Source: DASSWB01 sp035705495
Lineage (GTDB): Bacteria; Bacteroidota; Bacteroidia; Flavobacteriales; Flavobacteriaceae
Length of the DNA stretch: 39,035 bases
NCBI GenBank assembly: GCA_035705495.1
Contig: DASSWB010000003.1
Span: forward strand, 1 to 39,035
Direction: 5' to 3'
Shown: piece after piece, positions 21,845 to 29,903 of the stretch
Position numbering within the stretch: position 1 is the first letter of the stretch
Layout of the letters: the number at the start of each line of letters is the position of its first letter
Program-made: the position numbers and the translations under genes
The notes under the pieces: generated by a model
The model's input: the letters and a program-made list of their open reading frames with translations, nothing else
Database searches by the model: none
What the model was told of the DNA's origin: nothing

Positions 21845-23080
21845 CTATTCAAATCTAATTGCCTTCACGGGACTAGTTTTTGATATGATATAAGAAGGCA
21901 GGAGAAGCATGAGCATACACAATAACAATGTACCAATATTGACAGCTAGAATATATTCTAACCCTATATAAACAGGAACTTCGGTCACGTAATACGTTTC
22001 GGGATTTAGCGGAATGAACTTGAAGTATTTTTGAGCGAAGAGTAATCCCAATCCAATTAAATTTCCCCAGAAAAGTCCTTTTACAATTAAATATCCAGCA
22101 TTGTACAAAAATATTTTCCGAATACTCCAATTGCTGCTGCCCAATGCTTTTAGAACGCCAATCATTTGGGTTCTTTCCAAAATCAAAACAAGTAATGCTG
22201 TGATCATATTGATACCGGCAACCAAAATCATAATTCCAATAATCAAAGCAATATTAAAGTCGAATAAATCCAGCCATTCAAAAATGGAGTAGTATTTCTG
22301 CTGAATTGTTTGCGTGTCCAAAAACGAATCTGTTTTTTCGTAAATCTCGTTTCCTTTTTGGTTCAATTGATCAAAATCATCTACGAAAATTTCGAAATGA
22401 CCAATTTCATCCTTCTCCCATTTATTCAATCTTTGGATATGCCTGATGTCAGCAATCAAATATAATTCATCAAATTCCTGAAAACCTGAATTAAAAATTC
22501 CCTTGATGACAAAAGCTCTTAGAAGCGGATTTTGTGAGTTTTCATCGCGCCAAAAATAAGTAATCACTTTATCGCCAACATCAAACCCCAACCGATCAGC
22601 AATATATTGTGAAATAAGGATTTCCTCATTTAATTCCGCGGTATAATCGGGCAATTCGCCTTCAACCATAAATTCTTTAAAATAATCCCAATTATAATCG
22701 GCTCCCACACCTTTCACCGCTACGCCTTCAAAATCGGTTTCCGTTCGAATAACACCGGCTTTGACAGCAATTGCCTGCACATGTTTTATTCCATCAACAT
22801 TCTTAAATTCAGGATAAAAATCTTGATTTTTAGAAATCGGATTTATGGAATTACCTGAGTTGTTATTATCGTAACTGGAAATCGTGATATGCCCATTAAA
22901 TGCCGCAATTTTATCTCGAATTTTATCCTGCAATCCCATGCCTGTAGCGAAGGAAACCAGCATCATAATCACCCCAATTGCAATGGCAATAATGGCTATT
23001 TTTATTATTGGTGCCGAAATACTACTTTTATACTTCTTTGTGCTGATGAGGCGTTTGGAAACAAAAAATTCGAAATTCAA
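21845..23080 (-). CDS. FtsX/LolC-E-type ABC transporter permease
   Basis: A 411-residue permease. One membrane helix near residues 25-50 (IIKIAIIAIAIGVIMMLVSF) is followed by a large periplasmic MacB-PCD-like domain (about 50-270) and three C-terminal membrane helices (about 275-300, 325-350, 370-395) with SSNWSIRKIFLYNAGYLIVKG. The layout fits LolC/LolE-like permeases of lipoprotein or lipid export. Its ATPase is not nearby. No ATG is available at the conserved start; the TTG at 23080 falls where relatives begin (NFEFFVSKRLIS), so I use it. This places the start only 4 bp from the divergent muramidase start. Confidence 0.82.
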   Translation of the reverse strand: MNFEFFVSKRLISTKKYKSSISAPIIKIAIIAIAIGVIMMLVSFATGMGLQDKIRDKIAAFNGHITISSYDNNNSGNSINPISKNQDFYPEFKNVDGIKHVQAIAVKAGVIRTETDFEGVAVKGVGADYNWDYFKEFMVEGELPDYTAELNEEILISQYIADRLGFDVGDKVITYFWRDENSQNPLLRAFVIKGIFNSGFQEFDELYLIADIRHIQRLNKWEKDEIGHFEIFVDDFDQLNQKGNEIYEKTDSFLDTQTIQQKYYSIFEWLDLFDFNIALIIGIMILVAGINMITALLVLILERTQMIGVLKALGSSNWSIRKIFLYNAGYLIVKGLFWGNLIGLGLLFAQKYFKFIPLNPETYYVTEVPVYIGLEYILAVNIGTLLLCMLMLLLPSYIISKTSPVKAIRFE

Positions 23081-23084
23081 TCCT

Positions 23085-24335
23085 ATGGTTTTAAGTTTTA
23101 TCAAAAATACATTTTTATTCTTTCTTATTTTGATCAATTCCTGCGGAACTGATCCCGTTAAAAAAGAAAATACTGCTCTTGCAGATAAAAAACAGGAAAC
23201 CCCAACCGAAACCAAAGAAAAATTAGCCGAAATAATTGTCGGCGCCAACCGAACTGCTGTTTATCTTCCTTTTTTGGAAAACAAAAAAGTCGGTATTGTG
23301 GGAAACCAATCCTCCGTAATTTTTAAAGATAAAAATCATAAAACCTATACGCATTTGGTGGATTCATTGGTTGCTTTAAATGTAAATGTGATTAAAGTTT
23401 ATGCGCCCGAACACGGTTTTAGAGGAACCGCAGATGCAGGGGAAGTGATCAAGGACGGAAAGGATGTAAAAACGGGTTTGCCTATAATATCGCTCTACGG
23501 AAGCAATAAAAAACCGACTCCGCAGCAACTTGAAAATATAGATATTCTCATTTTTGATCTTCAAGATGTGGGAGCAAGATTTTATACTTACATTTCTTCA
23601 CTTCATTATGTAATGGAAGCCGCAGCCGCAAATAATATTCCGATGCTCATTTTAGACAGGCCAAATCCCAACGGACATTATATTGACGGACCCATTTTAG
23701 AACCTCAGCATAAAAGTTTTGTGGGAATGCATCCCATTCCGGTCGTACACGGACTCACAATGGGCGAATATGCAAAAATGATCAATGGTGAAAAATGGTT
23801 GAAAAATGGGATTCAGGCGGAAATCACCGTCATTGAAATGGAAAATTACGATCATGAAAAAGAATATAATTTGCCGATAAAACCATCTCCGAATTTACCA
23901 AGTGCGAAAGCCGTGAATCTTTATCCGAGCCTATGTTTTTTTGAAGGTACCAACGTAAATGCCGGACGGGGAACTTCGAAACAATTCCAAGTATTTGGAT
24001 CTCCTTTTTTGGATTCAGAAAAATATGAATTTTCTTATGTTCCCAAACCAAATGAAGGTTCAAAACACCCTAAACATGAAGGAAAAATCTGCTACGGAAA
24101 AGATTTATCTAATACTGAAAAACTTTCAGAACTCAATTTGGACTGGTTGATTGAGGCATATAACAACACTTCAAATAAAGATGATTTTTTCACCGATTTC
24201 TTTACCACTTTAGCGGGCACAGAGAAACTACAACAACAAATAGGAGCTGGAATGACGGAAGATGAAATTCGTGAAACCTGGGAAAGTGGATTGAAGGATT
24301 TTCGGAAAATGAGGGAGAGATATTTGATGTACTAG
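23085..24335 (+). CDS. namZ: Exo-beta-N-acetylmuramidase NamZ-like lipoprotein (DUF1343, GH171)
   Basis: A 416-residue lipoprotein; the signal MVLSFIKNTFLFFLILINSC ends in a lipobox. The rest fits DUF1343: VGIVGNQSSVIF, VNVIKVYAPEHGFRGTADAGE, IISLYGSNKKPTPQQL, FDLQDVGARFYTYISSL, LDRPNPNGHYIDGPIL, EGTNVNAGRGTSKQFQVFGSP. Characterised members (Bacillus subtilis YbbC/NamZ) release MurNAc from peptidoglycan ends, so this protein probably helps recycle cell wall in the periplasm. The open frame extends 201 bases upstream, but ATG 23085 starts the lipoprotein signal. Its promoter must lie inside the divergent permease gene. Confidence 0.88.
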   Translation: MVLSFIKNTFLFFLILINSCGTDPVKKENTALADKKQETPTETKEKLAEIIVGANRTAVYLPFLENKKVGIVGNQSSVIFKDKNHKTYTHLVDSLVALNVNVIKVYAPEHGFRGTADAGEVIKDGKDVKTGLPIISLYGSNKKPTPQQLENIDILIFDLQDVGARFYTYISSLHYVMEAAAANNIPMLILDRPNPNGHYIDGPILEPQHKSFVGMHPIPVVHGLTMGEYAKMINGEKWLKNGIQAEITVIEMENYDHEKEYNLPIKPSPNLPSAKAVNLYPSLCFFEGTNVNAGRGTSKQFQVFGSPFLDSEKYEFSYVPKPNEGSKHPKHEGKICYGKDLSNTEKLSELNLDWLIEAYNNTSNKDDFFTDFFTTLAGTEKLQQQIGAGMTEDEIRETWESGLKDFRKMRERYLMY

Positions 24336-24346
24336 AAAAAGAAGAT

Positions 24347-24377
24347 GTTGCGAGTTGCGAGATTCGGGTTGGGGGTG
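24347..24377 (+). repeat. Left imperfect inverted repeat flanking the four-helix-bundle gene
   Basis: A G-rich stretch GTTGCGAGTTGCGAG then ATTCGGGTTGGGGG. Its parts GTTGCGAGTTG and TTCGGGTTG recur inverted, in the same outer-to-inner order, at 25014-25052 (GTTGCGGGTTG and TTCGGGTTG on the minus strand). It lies 12 bases past the muramidase stop and is much richer in GC than its surroundings. Confidence 0.55.
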
Positions 24378-24411
24378 AAAATGTTATTGTAAAATAGGGG
24401 AGGATGCGAAG

Positions 24412-24783
24412 TCAGCTTTTCCAAGAAGTTTCTACGTAACGGATAAATGAATTTATTTTTGCTCCCAAATTTTCGTATTCATTTTTTATTTCCTGGTGTT
24501 CTTTCAAGAGATCAGGATAGAGAACCATTAATTTTTCCAAATGACAAATCGTTTCATCATTGCTTGAGTGAGAATAAATCAAAAACCTTATAAAATCCGC
24601 TTTATATCTTCTTCTCCCATAACCTTCTACAATGTTCGTAAAAACAGAATCCGCCGATCTCCTCACCTGACTACCTAATTCATAAAGCTCATATTTTGGC
24701 AAAGAGAGACTTATTTTATGAGTTTCAAAAAATAATTTTAAGGAAATTTGGTAAATATCAAGATTCTTATAATTGTTTCGCAT
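24412..24783 (-). CDS. Four-helix bundle protein (23S rRNA intervening-sequence / S23 family)
   Basis: A 123-residue protein with the family pattern: MRNNYKNLDIYQISLKLFFETHKIS, PKYELYELGSQVRRSADSVFTNIVEGYGRRRYKADFIRF (quoted in pieces), SHSSNDETICHLEKL. Members form four-helix bundles, were first found in inserts in 23S rRNA, and are related to the Avd accessory protein of diversity-generating retroelements; cellular function is unclear. The frame is open 87 codons further upstream, but that part translates repeat-like DNA, so ATG 24783 is the likely start. The gene sits between imperfect inverted repeats. Confidence 0.85.
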   Translation of the reverse strand: MRNNYKNLDIYQISLKLFFETHKISLSLPKYELYELGSQVRRSADSVFTNIVEGYGRRRYKADFIRFLIYSHSSNDETICHLEKLMVLYPDLLKEHQEIKNEYENLGAKINSFIRYVETSWKS

Positions 24784-24830
24784 TTTTTCCGAAAAGATAC
24801 AAGAAAAATTCATTTTCATCGTGTTGATTG

Positions 24831-24862
24831 AGGTTACGAGTGGTGGGTTATTAGTTACAAGG
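24831..24862 (-). repeat. GTAAC/TAACCC-type tract upstream of the four-helix-bundle gene
   Basis: The minus strand reads CTTGTAACTAATAACCCACC followed by ACTCGTAACC, three degenerate copies of a TAAC(C) unit within 32 bases. I recall similar tracts next to such genes in other Bacteroidota genomes, which needs checking. The tract lies inside the inverted-repeat-bounded segment. Confidence 0.4.
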
Positions 24863-25013
24863 TGTGGATTGAAAAAAATCGGATTGAGGAGAAAAAAATG
24901 ACCCAGCAAAAAGACTCGGGCATTCGGTAACAAAGAGAAGTAAAAAGAAAAGATTTGCGACCCACAAAAATCAGGAAAACTCGTCACACTTGACAAACCT
25001 TCACCGCCAAAAG

Positions 25014-25052
25014 CGACTTGCAACCCGAAACAACCGAAGGTCAACCCGCAAC
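25014..25052 (-). repeat. Right imperfect inverted repeat flanking the four-helix-bundle gene
   Basis: On the minus strand this reads GTTGCGGGTTGACCTTCGG then TTGTTTCGGGTTGCAAGTCG. It matches the left flank at 24347-24377 in inverted orientation (GTTGCGnGTTG, then TTCGGGTTG exact over nine bases). It ends 6 bases before the stop of the YkgJ-like gene. Confidence 0.55.
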
Positions 25053-25058
25053 AAAATT

Positions 25059-25550
25059 TTACTTCACTCTCCGCTTCATCTCCTCCACGATATTAAAAGC
25101 TGCGGGGCAAATCGCAACATTTTTCATCGTTAAGTCTGAAATCTGCTGGAACTTTTTCCGATCGGTGTGTGGAAACTCGGAACAAGCCTTTGGTCTTACA
25201 TCATAAATCATACAGTAGTTTTCTGAATCCAAAAAAGTGCATGGAACCTGTTGCAAAACATAATCATTGTCCTCATCAATCCGTAGGTATTGATCTATAA
25301 ATTGCTGAGGCTTTTGCTTGAAGTGTTTTGAAATCCGTTCAATGTCTTTGGGAGTAAACAACGGACCTGTAGTTTTGCAGCAATTGGCGCATTTAAGACA
25401 ATCGGTTCGTTTAAATTCTTCCTCGTGCAATTCCTGCATAAGCATATCCAATTGTTTTGGCGCTTTCTTTTTAAGCTTCTGAAAAAACTTTTTATTTTCG
25501 TTATGCTTATCTTTGGCTCGCTCCGGCAAATTTTCCAACGTCTCCTTCAT
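25059..25550 (-). CDS. YkgJ-family cysteine cluster protein
   Basis: A 163-residue protein with the YkgJ metal-cluster pattern: Cys51, 54, 57 and 58 (CLKCANCCK), then Cys104 (VPCTFL), Cys113 (NYCMIYDVRP), Cys123 (KACSEFPH) and Cys148 (ICPAA). The family probably binds Zn or an Fe-S cluster; no reaction is established. The first 45 residues are charged and helical. It is divergent from the methyltransferase with only 20 bases between the starts; a TATCTTTG box predicts a leaderless message. Confidence 0.88.
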   Translation of the reverse strand: MKETLENLPERAKDKHNENKKFFQKLKKKAPKQLDMLMQELHEEEFKRTDCLKCANCCKTTGPLFTPKDIERISKHFKQKPQQFIDQYLRIDEDNDYVLQQVPCTFLDSENYCMIYDVRPKACSEFPHTDRKKFQQISDLTMKNVAICPAAFNIVEEMKRRVK

Positions 25551-25554
25551 GGGG

Positions 25555-25562
25555 CAAAGATA
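25555..25562 (-). promoter_or_regulatory. -7 box TATCTTTG, predicting leaderless mRNA for the YkgJ-like gene
   Basis: TATCTTTG on the minus strand fits TAnnTTTG. Its last base is 5 bases before the ATG at 25550, so transcription should begin on the start codon. The -33 region lies in the first codons of the divergent methyltransferase gene and has no clear TTG. Confidence 0.5.
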
Positions 25563-25570
25563 AAAAGAGA

Positions 25571-26299
25571 ATGGGTAGAAAAACAGAAAATTCAGACGTA
25601 TTTGGTGCCGCCATTTCCGATTTTTTCGAGAACAAAAAAGCAGATGACATCATTGTTCATTCGCCTGATTTTGAAGATGATGTTATTGAGGTCTCCTATC
25701 TATTCCGCAGTTATCAAGAAATGCCCAAACTGGAACAAAAGGCTTTGAATCATTGCTTCGGAAAGGTTTTGGACGTGGGTTGTGGCGCTGGGAGTCATTC
25801 ACTTTTTTTACAAAATGAAAAAAAATTGGAAGTCACCGCAATAGATACTTCCGAAGGTGCAGTGGAAATTTGCAAGCGCCGCGGAATTAAAGATGTGCGT
25901 TTACAGGATTTTTTCAAAATGGAAAATGAAAATTTTGATACCATCTTATTGCTAATGAACGGTATCGGGATTGTGGGCAATCTTTATAATTTGGATGATT
26001 TTTTTCAGCAGTTAAAAAACCTTCTTACACCCAATGGACAAGTAATTTTGGATTCATCCGACTTACGCTATCTTTTTGACGAAGATGAAGATGGCGGAAT
26101 TTGGATTGATGCTTCTGAAGGATATTACGGCGAACTCGAATTTCAAATGTCCTATAAAGACCTGAAATCTGAAACATTTGAGTGGTTATACATCGATTTC
26201 AACACGTTGCAACTTGCGGCGCATACCAACGGATTTGAAATTGAACTCTTGCAAGAAGGTGAACATTACGATTACTTGGCGAAACTTACGCTTTCATGA
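25571..26299 (+). CDS. Class I SAM-dependent methyltransferase
   Basis: A 242-residue methyltransferase. Motif I is VLDVGCGAGSHSLFLQ (about 66-81), motif II VTAIDTSEGAVEICKRRG, motif III VRLQDFF, motif IV FDTILLLMNGIGIVGN, followed by LKNLLTPNGQVILDSSD. An acidic segment DEDEDGGIWIDASEGYYGE follows the core. The substrate is unknown. It is divergent from the YkgJ-like gene and convergent with the NUMOD4 gene, 7 bases apart, with no obvious terminator. Confidence 0.87.
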   Translation: MGRKTENSDVFGAAISDFFENKKADDIIVHSPDFEDDVIEVSYLFRSYQEMPKLEQKALNHCFGKVLDVGCGAGSHSLFLQNEKKLEVTAIDTSEGAVEICKRRGIKDVRLQDFFKMENENFDTILLLMNGIGIVGNLYNLDDFFQQLKNLLTPNGQVILDSSDLRYLFDEDEDGGIWIDASEGYYGELEFQMSYKDLKSETFEWLYIDFNTLQLAAHTNGFEIELLQEGEHYDYLAKLTLS

Positions 26300-26306
26300 A
26301 AGTTGA

Positions 26307-26864
26307 CTAATATTCTGTCACATCACCCCAATTTTCACCGCTTTTAATCCGGTACAATTGCATTTCCGAAACCCCAAACTGCTTGGCGATCATTTTCATG
26401 CGTGTCCTGCGGTTCGGATCGTTTATCTTTCTTTTTATCAACTTTACCCTGGTTTCCGTCAGTTTCGCGTAAGGTCGCCTTTTAGGTTGATTTTCCAATC
26501 TCTTTTTAAAATCTGGATTCGTGAATTGATGTTTCTCCTTTTCCGATTTTGTCGCCCATTTTAGGTTTTTTACGTGATTGTCGGTTTTTTCATAATTCAG
26601 GTGAATGACATGGATACCATCGCCTTGTTCCAAAAAATGTTCAGCAACAAGCTTGTGCACATAACGACTTGTTGCTTTTCCGCTTTTTTGTTTGAGGGGC
26701 ACCGTTTGATAACCATTGATGAAATACTTTTTCATCAAAAAATCTTCCGATCTTTTACAGTTGATGATTCTACCATAATTCGATATCTTGAATTTTTCCT
26801 TCTCTGAAATTTTCTCATCAAAAACGATTTCCTTCCATTCTTCGTCCCAAAAACTTTTTATCAT
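26307..26864 (-). CDS. NUMOD4/HNH-type putative DNA-binding nuclease
   Basis: A 185-residue protein. The N-terminus (FWDEEWKEIVFDE...KFKISNYGRIINCKRSEDF) fits NUMOD4; the middle (SRYVHKLVAEHFLEQGDGIHVIHLNYEKTDNHVKNLKWATKSE, quoted as key parts) fits an HNH fold with H in IHLN and the N..NL pair; the C-terminus (TETRVKLIKRK...MKMIAKQFGVSEMQLYRIKSGENW) looks like a helix-turn-helix. Homing endonucleases use this layout, but no intron, intein or mobile context is seen. It could be a domesticated regulator. I chose ATG 26864 (MIKSFWDEEW) over one 36 bases upstream. Confidence 0.75.
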   Translation of the reverse strand: MIKSFWDEEWKEIVFDEKISEKEKFKISNYGRIINCKRSEDFLMKKYFINGYQTVPLKQKSGKATSRYVHKLVAEHFLEQGDGIHVIHLNYEKTDNHVKNLKWATKSEKEKHQFTNPDFKKRLENQPKRRPYAKLTETRVKLIKRKINDPNRRTRMKMIAKQFGVSEMQLYRIKSGENWGDVTEY

Positions 26865-26950
26865 TTTTTTATTTTTTGATTCTGTGTTATTTCCCTCCAA
26901 ATTTCATATAAATTGAATAACTATCGCTATTGAAAGTCGTAAAATAAGAA

Positions 26951-28585
26951 TTATTTAACCTTTTCCCCTCCCAAATAGGTATTCACTGCTTTTGTTTCCG
27001 GTATTTTCTCTTCGGAAACTTCCATGATATCCTGATTCAGGATTACAAAATCGGCAAATTTCCCAGGTTCAATGCTTCCTTTTTCTGTTTCCTCAAAATT
27101 CGCATAAGCAGCCCAAATCGTCATTCCGCGTAAAGTTTCTTCACGGGATAATGCCTGATTTTTGAGAAATCCATCTTCGGGATAATTCTGAGTATCCTTT
27201 CGAACCACGGCTGCATAAAATGTAAGAAAAGGATTTACCTGTTCAACAGGAAAATCGGTTCCCAGAACAATAATGCCAGCTTCGTCCAATAACTTCTTGT
27301 ACGCATACGCGCCCTCTCTCAATCGCTCTTTCCCCAAGCGATCTTCTGCCCAATACATATCGCTTGTTGCGTGTGTTGGTTGTACGGACGGAATTATATT
27401 TTTACTGAAATACTTGAAATCGGATTCATCGATGATTTGTGAGTGTTCTACCCTCCAACGTCTGTTATCGTCGTCTCCAATCAATGAATCATAAGTTTTC
27501 AAAACCATGGCATTAGCAGAATCTCCAATAGCGTGCGTGTTCATTTGATATTTTGAAACTGCAATTCGTGCAGCGGTTTTTTTAAACTCGGAAACAGGGG
27601 ATAACAAAGCGCCATAATGATTGTGTTTATCGGAATAAGGCTCTTTTAAAGCCGCTCCTCTGGATCCCAAAGCACCATCGCTATAAAATTTTACCGAACG
27701 GACATTCAATTTTTCGGTTTTTAAAAAATCTCGGTTTAGGTAGTAATCCAAGTTTTCCTTTGTGTTACTGATCATTGCATAAATACGAATGTCCAATTTT
27801 CCAGCTTGTTGCAGACTATCAATAAGTTCAATGACATTCCTATCAAGTCCGGCATCAACTACCGTTGTGAGTCCGTAACTAAATGCAATTTTTTGCGCTT
27901 CTAAAAGTCCGGCGATTTCTTCTTTTCTTGACGTCTGCGGAATTGCCTTTTGAACCAATTCCATAGGATTATCAACAACAATTCCAGTTAGCCTGCCGTT
28001 TTTCACCTCAATATCACCACCTTCAAATTTTGTTTCAGCAGTAATTCCCGCTGCATTTAATGCCGCTTGATTCGCCAGCAATGCGTGACCATCAATTCGT
28101 GTAATAACAACTGGTGTATCAGGAAAAAGAATATCCAAAGTATCTTTTGTGGGAAATTCCTTGATTTCCCAATCGTTTTGGTCCCAACCTCTTCCAACAA
28201 CAAATTCTGAATTTCTTTGTTTTTGAAAATCCACAATTTTTTGGATCACTTTCGCAAAACTTTTGGTTCCGGTGAGATTCACGGTTTGGAGTTGCATTCC
28301 CAATCCGTAGAAATGTGCGTGTGCATCAATTAAACCAGGAACAATTGTGCTTCCATCGGCATCGATAACTTTTGTGGCATTGTATTGATTCAATAATTCT
28401 TCCGTAGTGCCAACAGCAATAAATTTTCCGTCTTTTACAGCAAATGCTTCCGCAGTGGAAAAATCGGAATCAACGGTATAAACTTTTGCGTTTGTTATTA
28501 GTAAATCAACTGTATCACGTTGTTCAACCGTTGCGCAGGAAACTAAAATTCCGAAGCAAAAAAAAGAGAAAATTAATTTTTTCAT
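26951..28585 (-). CDS. Amidohydrolase family lipoprotein (YtcJ-like)
   Basis: A 544-residue lipoprotein, lipobox GILVSC (Cys17). It fits the YtcJ-like amidohydrolases: N-terminal TNAKVYTVDSDFSTAEAFAV, metal motif DAHAHFYGLG, VVGRGWDQNDW, SVKFYSDGALGSRGAAL, NTHAIGDSANAMVL, VEHSQIID and ILGTDFPVEQVNPF, ending with PGKFADFVILNQDI. These zinc enzymes hydrolyse amide-like bonds in varied substrates; which one is unknown. I used ATG 28585, the start of the lipoprotein signal. The transporter gene follows on the same strand upstream, with a terminator between. Confidence 0.88.
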   Translation of the reverse strand: MKKLIFSFFCFGILVSCATVEQRDTVDLLITNAKVYTVDSDFSTAEAFAVKDGKFIAVGTTEELLNQYNATKVIDADGSTIVPGLIDAHAHFYGLGMQLQTVNLTGTKSFAKVIQKIVDFQKQRNSEFVVGRGWDQNDWEIKEFPTKDTLDILFPDTPVVITRIDGHALLANQAALNAAGITAETKFEGGDIEVKNGRLTGIVVDNPMELVQKAIPQTSRKEEIAGLLEAQKIAFSYGLTTVVDAGLDRNVIELIDSLQQAGKLDIRIYAMISNTKENLDYYLNRDFLKTEKLNVRSVKFYSDGALGSRGAALKEPYSDKHNHYGALLSPVSEFKKTAARIAVSKYQMNTHAIGDSANAMVLKTYDSLIGDDDNRRWRVEHSQIIDESDFKYFSKNIIPSVQPTHATSDMYWAEDRLGKERLREGAYAYKKLLDEAGIIVLGTDFPVEQVNPFLTFYAAVVRKDTQNYPEDGFLKNQALSREETLRGMTIWAAYANFEETEKGSIEPGKFADFVILNQDIMEVSEEKIPETKAVNTYLGGEKVK

Positions 28586-28608
28586 TTTAAAAAATTTAAT
28601 CAAAAATA

Positions 28609-28638
28609 GAAAATGCGTACTTAAAAAGACGCATTTTC
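28609..28638 (-). terminator. Intrinsic terminator after the PiT-like transporter gene
   Basis: A perfect 10-bp stem GAAAATGCGT/ACGCATTTTC with a ten-base loop, followed on the minus strand by TATTTTTG. It lies 23 bases past the transporter stop and 24 bases before the amidohydrolase start. Confidence 0.75.
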
Positions 28639-28660
28639 AGTGATTAAAAACATTATTCGG

Positions 28661-29794
28661 TTAGAACCAAGAAGCAATGGTATCAATAATTGTATTACGA
28701 ATATCGCGGTTGGCTCCTGCTGCCAAAGCAACCGAAATAAATAAACCGATCATAGCATAAGAGAAATCCCTAAAAATCATTTTTCCTGCTTTTTTACGGT
28801 GCTTCTTGCCCTTTTTAGTTCGCGCTAAACTAATTGCAATTTCACGACCGCCAATTACCCCAAGGAAAACCCAGGTTGTACTCATTGGAACCGTACTGAT
28901 AAATAATTTGTAAATCAAAAGAATCACATAGGTGGCATCGATTAATGTTGCGGCACGAATATCAGAAATACGCGCTTTTTCACTTACAACTTCCTGAATC
29001 TTATCACCGCGCAGGTAAAATAATAGACCTAATCCGGCAAAAATTGTAAATGCGAAAATCAGAAATTGAAATAAGTTTTGTTCTCGAGGAAGATAAACGG
29101 CAATATTGGCTCCATCTTGCATCACCCAAACCGCCCAAAGTGCACCACTCACAATCCATTGTGCTGCGGTCCAACCTCTATGTGCTTTTCTACTTTTAAA
29201 ATATTTTTTGATGAAATTATAAGAAAAATACCAAACTACAAATGACAAGATGAACGCCATGATATAACCCGACCAGCTTTTCCAGACTACGGAAGTAATC
29301 CCTGAAGTATCGGCGCTAAACACACTTAAAATAAGGAAAGTAGTAGAAACCGGCATCTTCATCCGTGTAAGGATGAGTAGAATAAGCGGCGCAATTATTT
29401 GCCAAAAACTGAAACTTTCCGGATGCGGATAATCTGACGAACCATCAGTGTTTAAAAGTCGCTGGTAAGTAACATCTCCATCAAAATAAACCCAACTAAA
29501 TGTTACTACCGCCAAAAATATAATACCGATAAATAACCATAAAATCCACCATTGTTTCGCTTTGTTACTCTCAATGAAAGTTCCCAACGATTGGATACTG
29601 TCGTTTGCTACCGTTGCGTATGCGGCAAAAAAGAAGCCCAACCACATACCGCCTGGATGTCCGGTTAAAACTCCCGCTAACACAAAACCGACAATAATAA
29701 TTCCGAGGAAGGTTTTTTCCTGAACCATAAAATCCAGGACGTTCAAATAGGGTCTGTTCCTTTTTATTCTCGTAAACTTCTTTGCTTTTGCCAT
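28661..29794 (-). CDS. PiT-family-like inorganic phosphate transporter homologue
   Basis: A 377-residue membrane protein with about nine membrane segments. Two inverted family-like signatures are visible: FFAAYATVANDSIQSLGTF with MPVSTTFLILSVFS in the first half, and TVPMSTTWVFLGVIGGREIAISLAR in the second, matching the GANDVANAxG and PVSTTH motifs of PiT phosphate:cation symporters. The match is partial, so the substrate is not certain. The basic N-terminus (MAKAKKFTRIKRNRP) has no signal peptide. A TTG-N17-TAATATTG promoter precedes it. Confidence 0.75.
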   Translation of the reverse strand: MAKAKKFTRIKRNRPYLNVLDFMVQEKTFLGIIIVGFVLAGVLTGHPGGMWLGFFFAAYATVANDSIQSLGTFIESNKAKQWWILWLFIGIIFLAVVTFSWVYFDGDVTYQRLLNTDGSSDYPHPESFSFWQIIAPLILLILTRMKMPVSTTFLILSVFSADTSGITSVVWKSWSGYIMAFILSFVVWYFSYNFIKKYFKSRKAHRGWTAAQWIVSGALWAVWVMQDGANIAVYLPREQNLFQFLIFAFTIFAGLGLLFYLRGDKIQEVVSEKARISDIRAATLIDATYVILLIYKLFISTVPMSTTWVFLGVIGGREIAISLARTKKGKKHRKKAGKMIFRDFSYAMIGLFISVALAAGANRDIRNTIIDTIASWF

Positions 29795-29838
29795 TGAAAA
29801 ATTTTATTTGCCATTTTATTGGTCATTTTTTTACGCTG

Positions 29839-29866
29839 CAATATTAATTGAAATATTATTTTCCAA
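29839..29866 (-). promoter_or_regulatory. Promoter of the PiT-like gene (TTG-N17-TAATATTG)
   Basis: TTG at 29864-29866, 17 bases, TAATATTG at 29839-29846 on the minus strand; one base off TAnnTTTG. The same variant -7 box precedes tRNA-Tyr. The leader would be about 40 bases. Confidence 0.45.
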
Positions 29867-29903
29867 TGTTAAGAAATTATCAACAAAATAGTTTTAATGT
29901 TTT

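Noticed and set aside
22884..23084. Upstream extension of the muramidase frame
   Set aside because: It is antisense to the permease N-terminus, and the lipoprotein signal begins at 23085.
24784..25044. N-terminal extension of the four-helix-bundle frame
   Set aside because: It encodes low-complexity, repeat-derived residues (LVTNNPPLVTSI) and covers the repeat tract; the family starts at ATG 24783.
26288..26300. Palindrome CTTTCATGAAAG at the end of the methyltransferase gene
   Set aside because: It is short, overlaps the stop codon, has no T run, and can occur by chance in AT-rich DNA.
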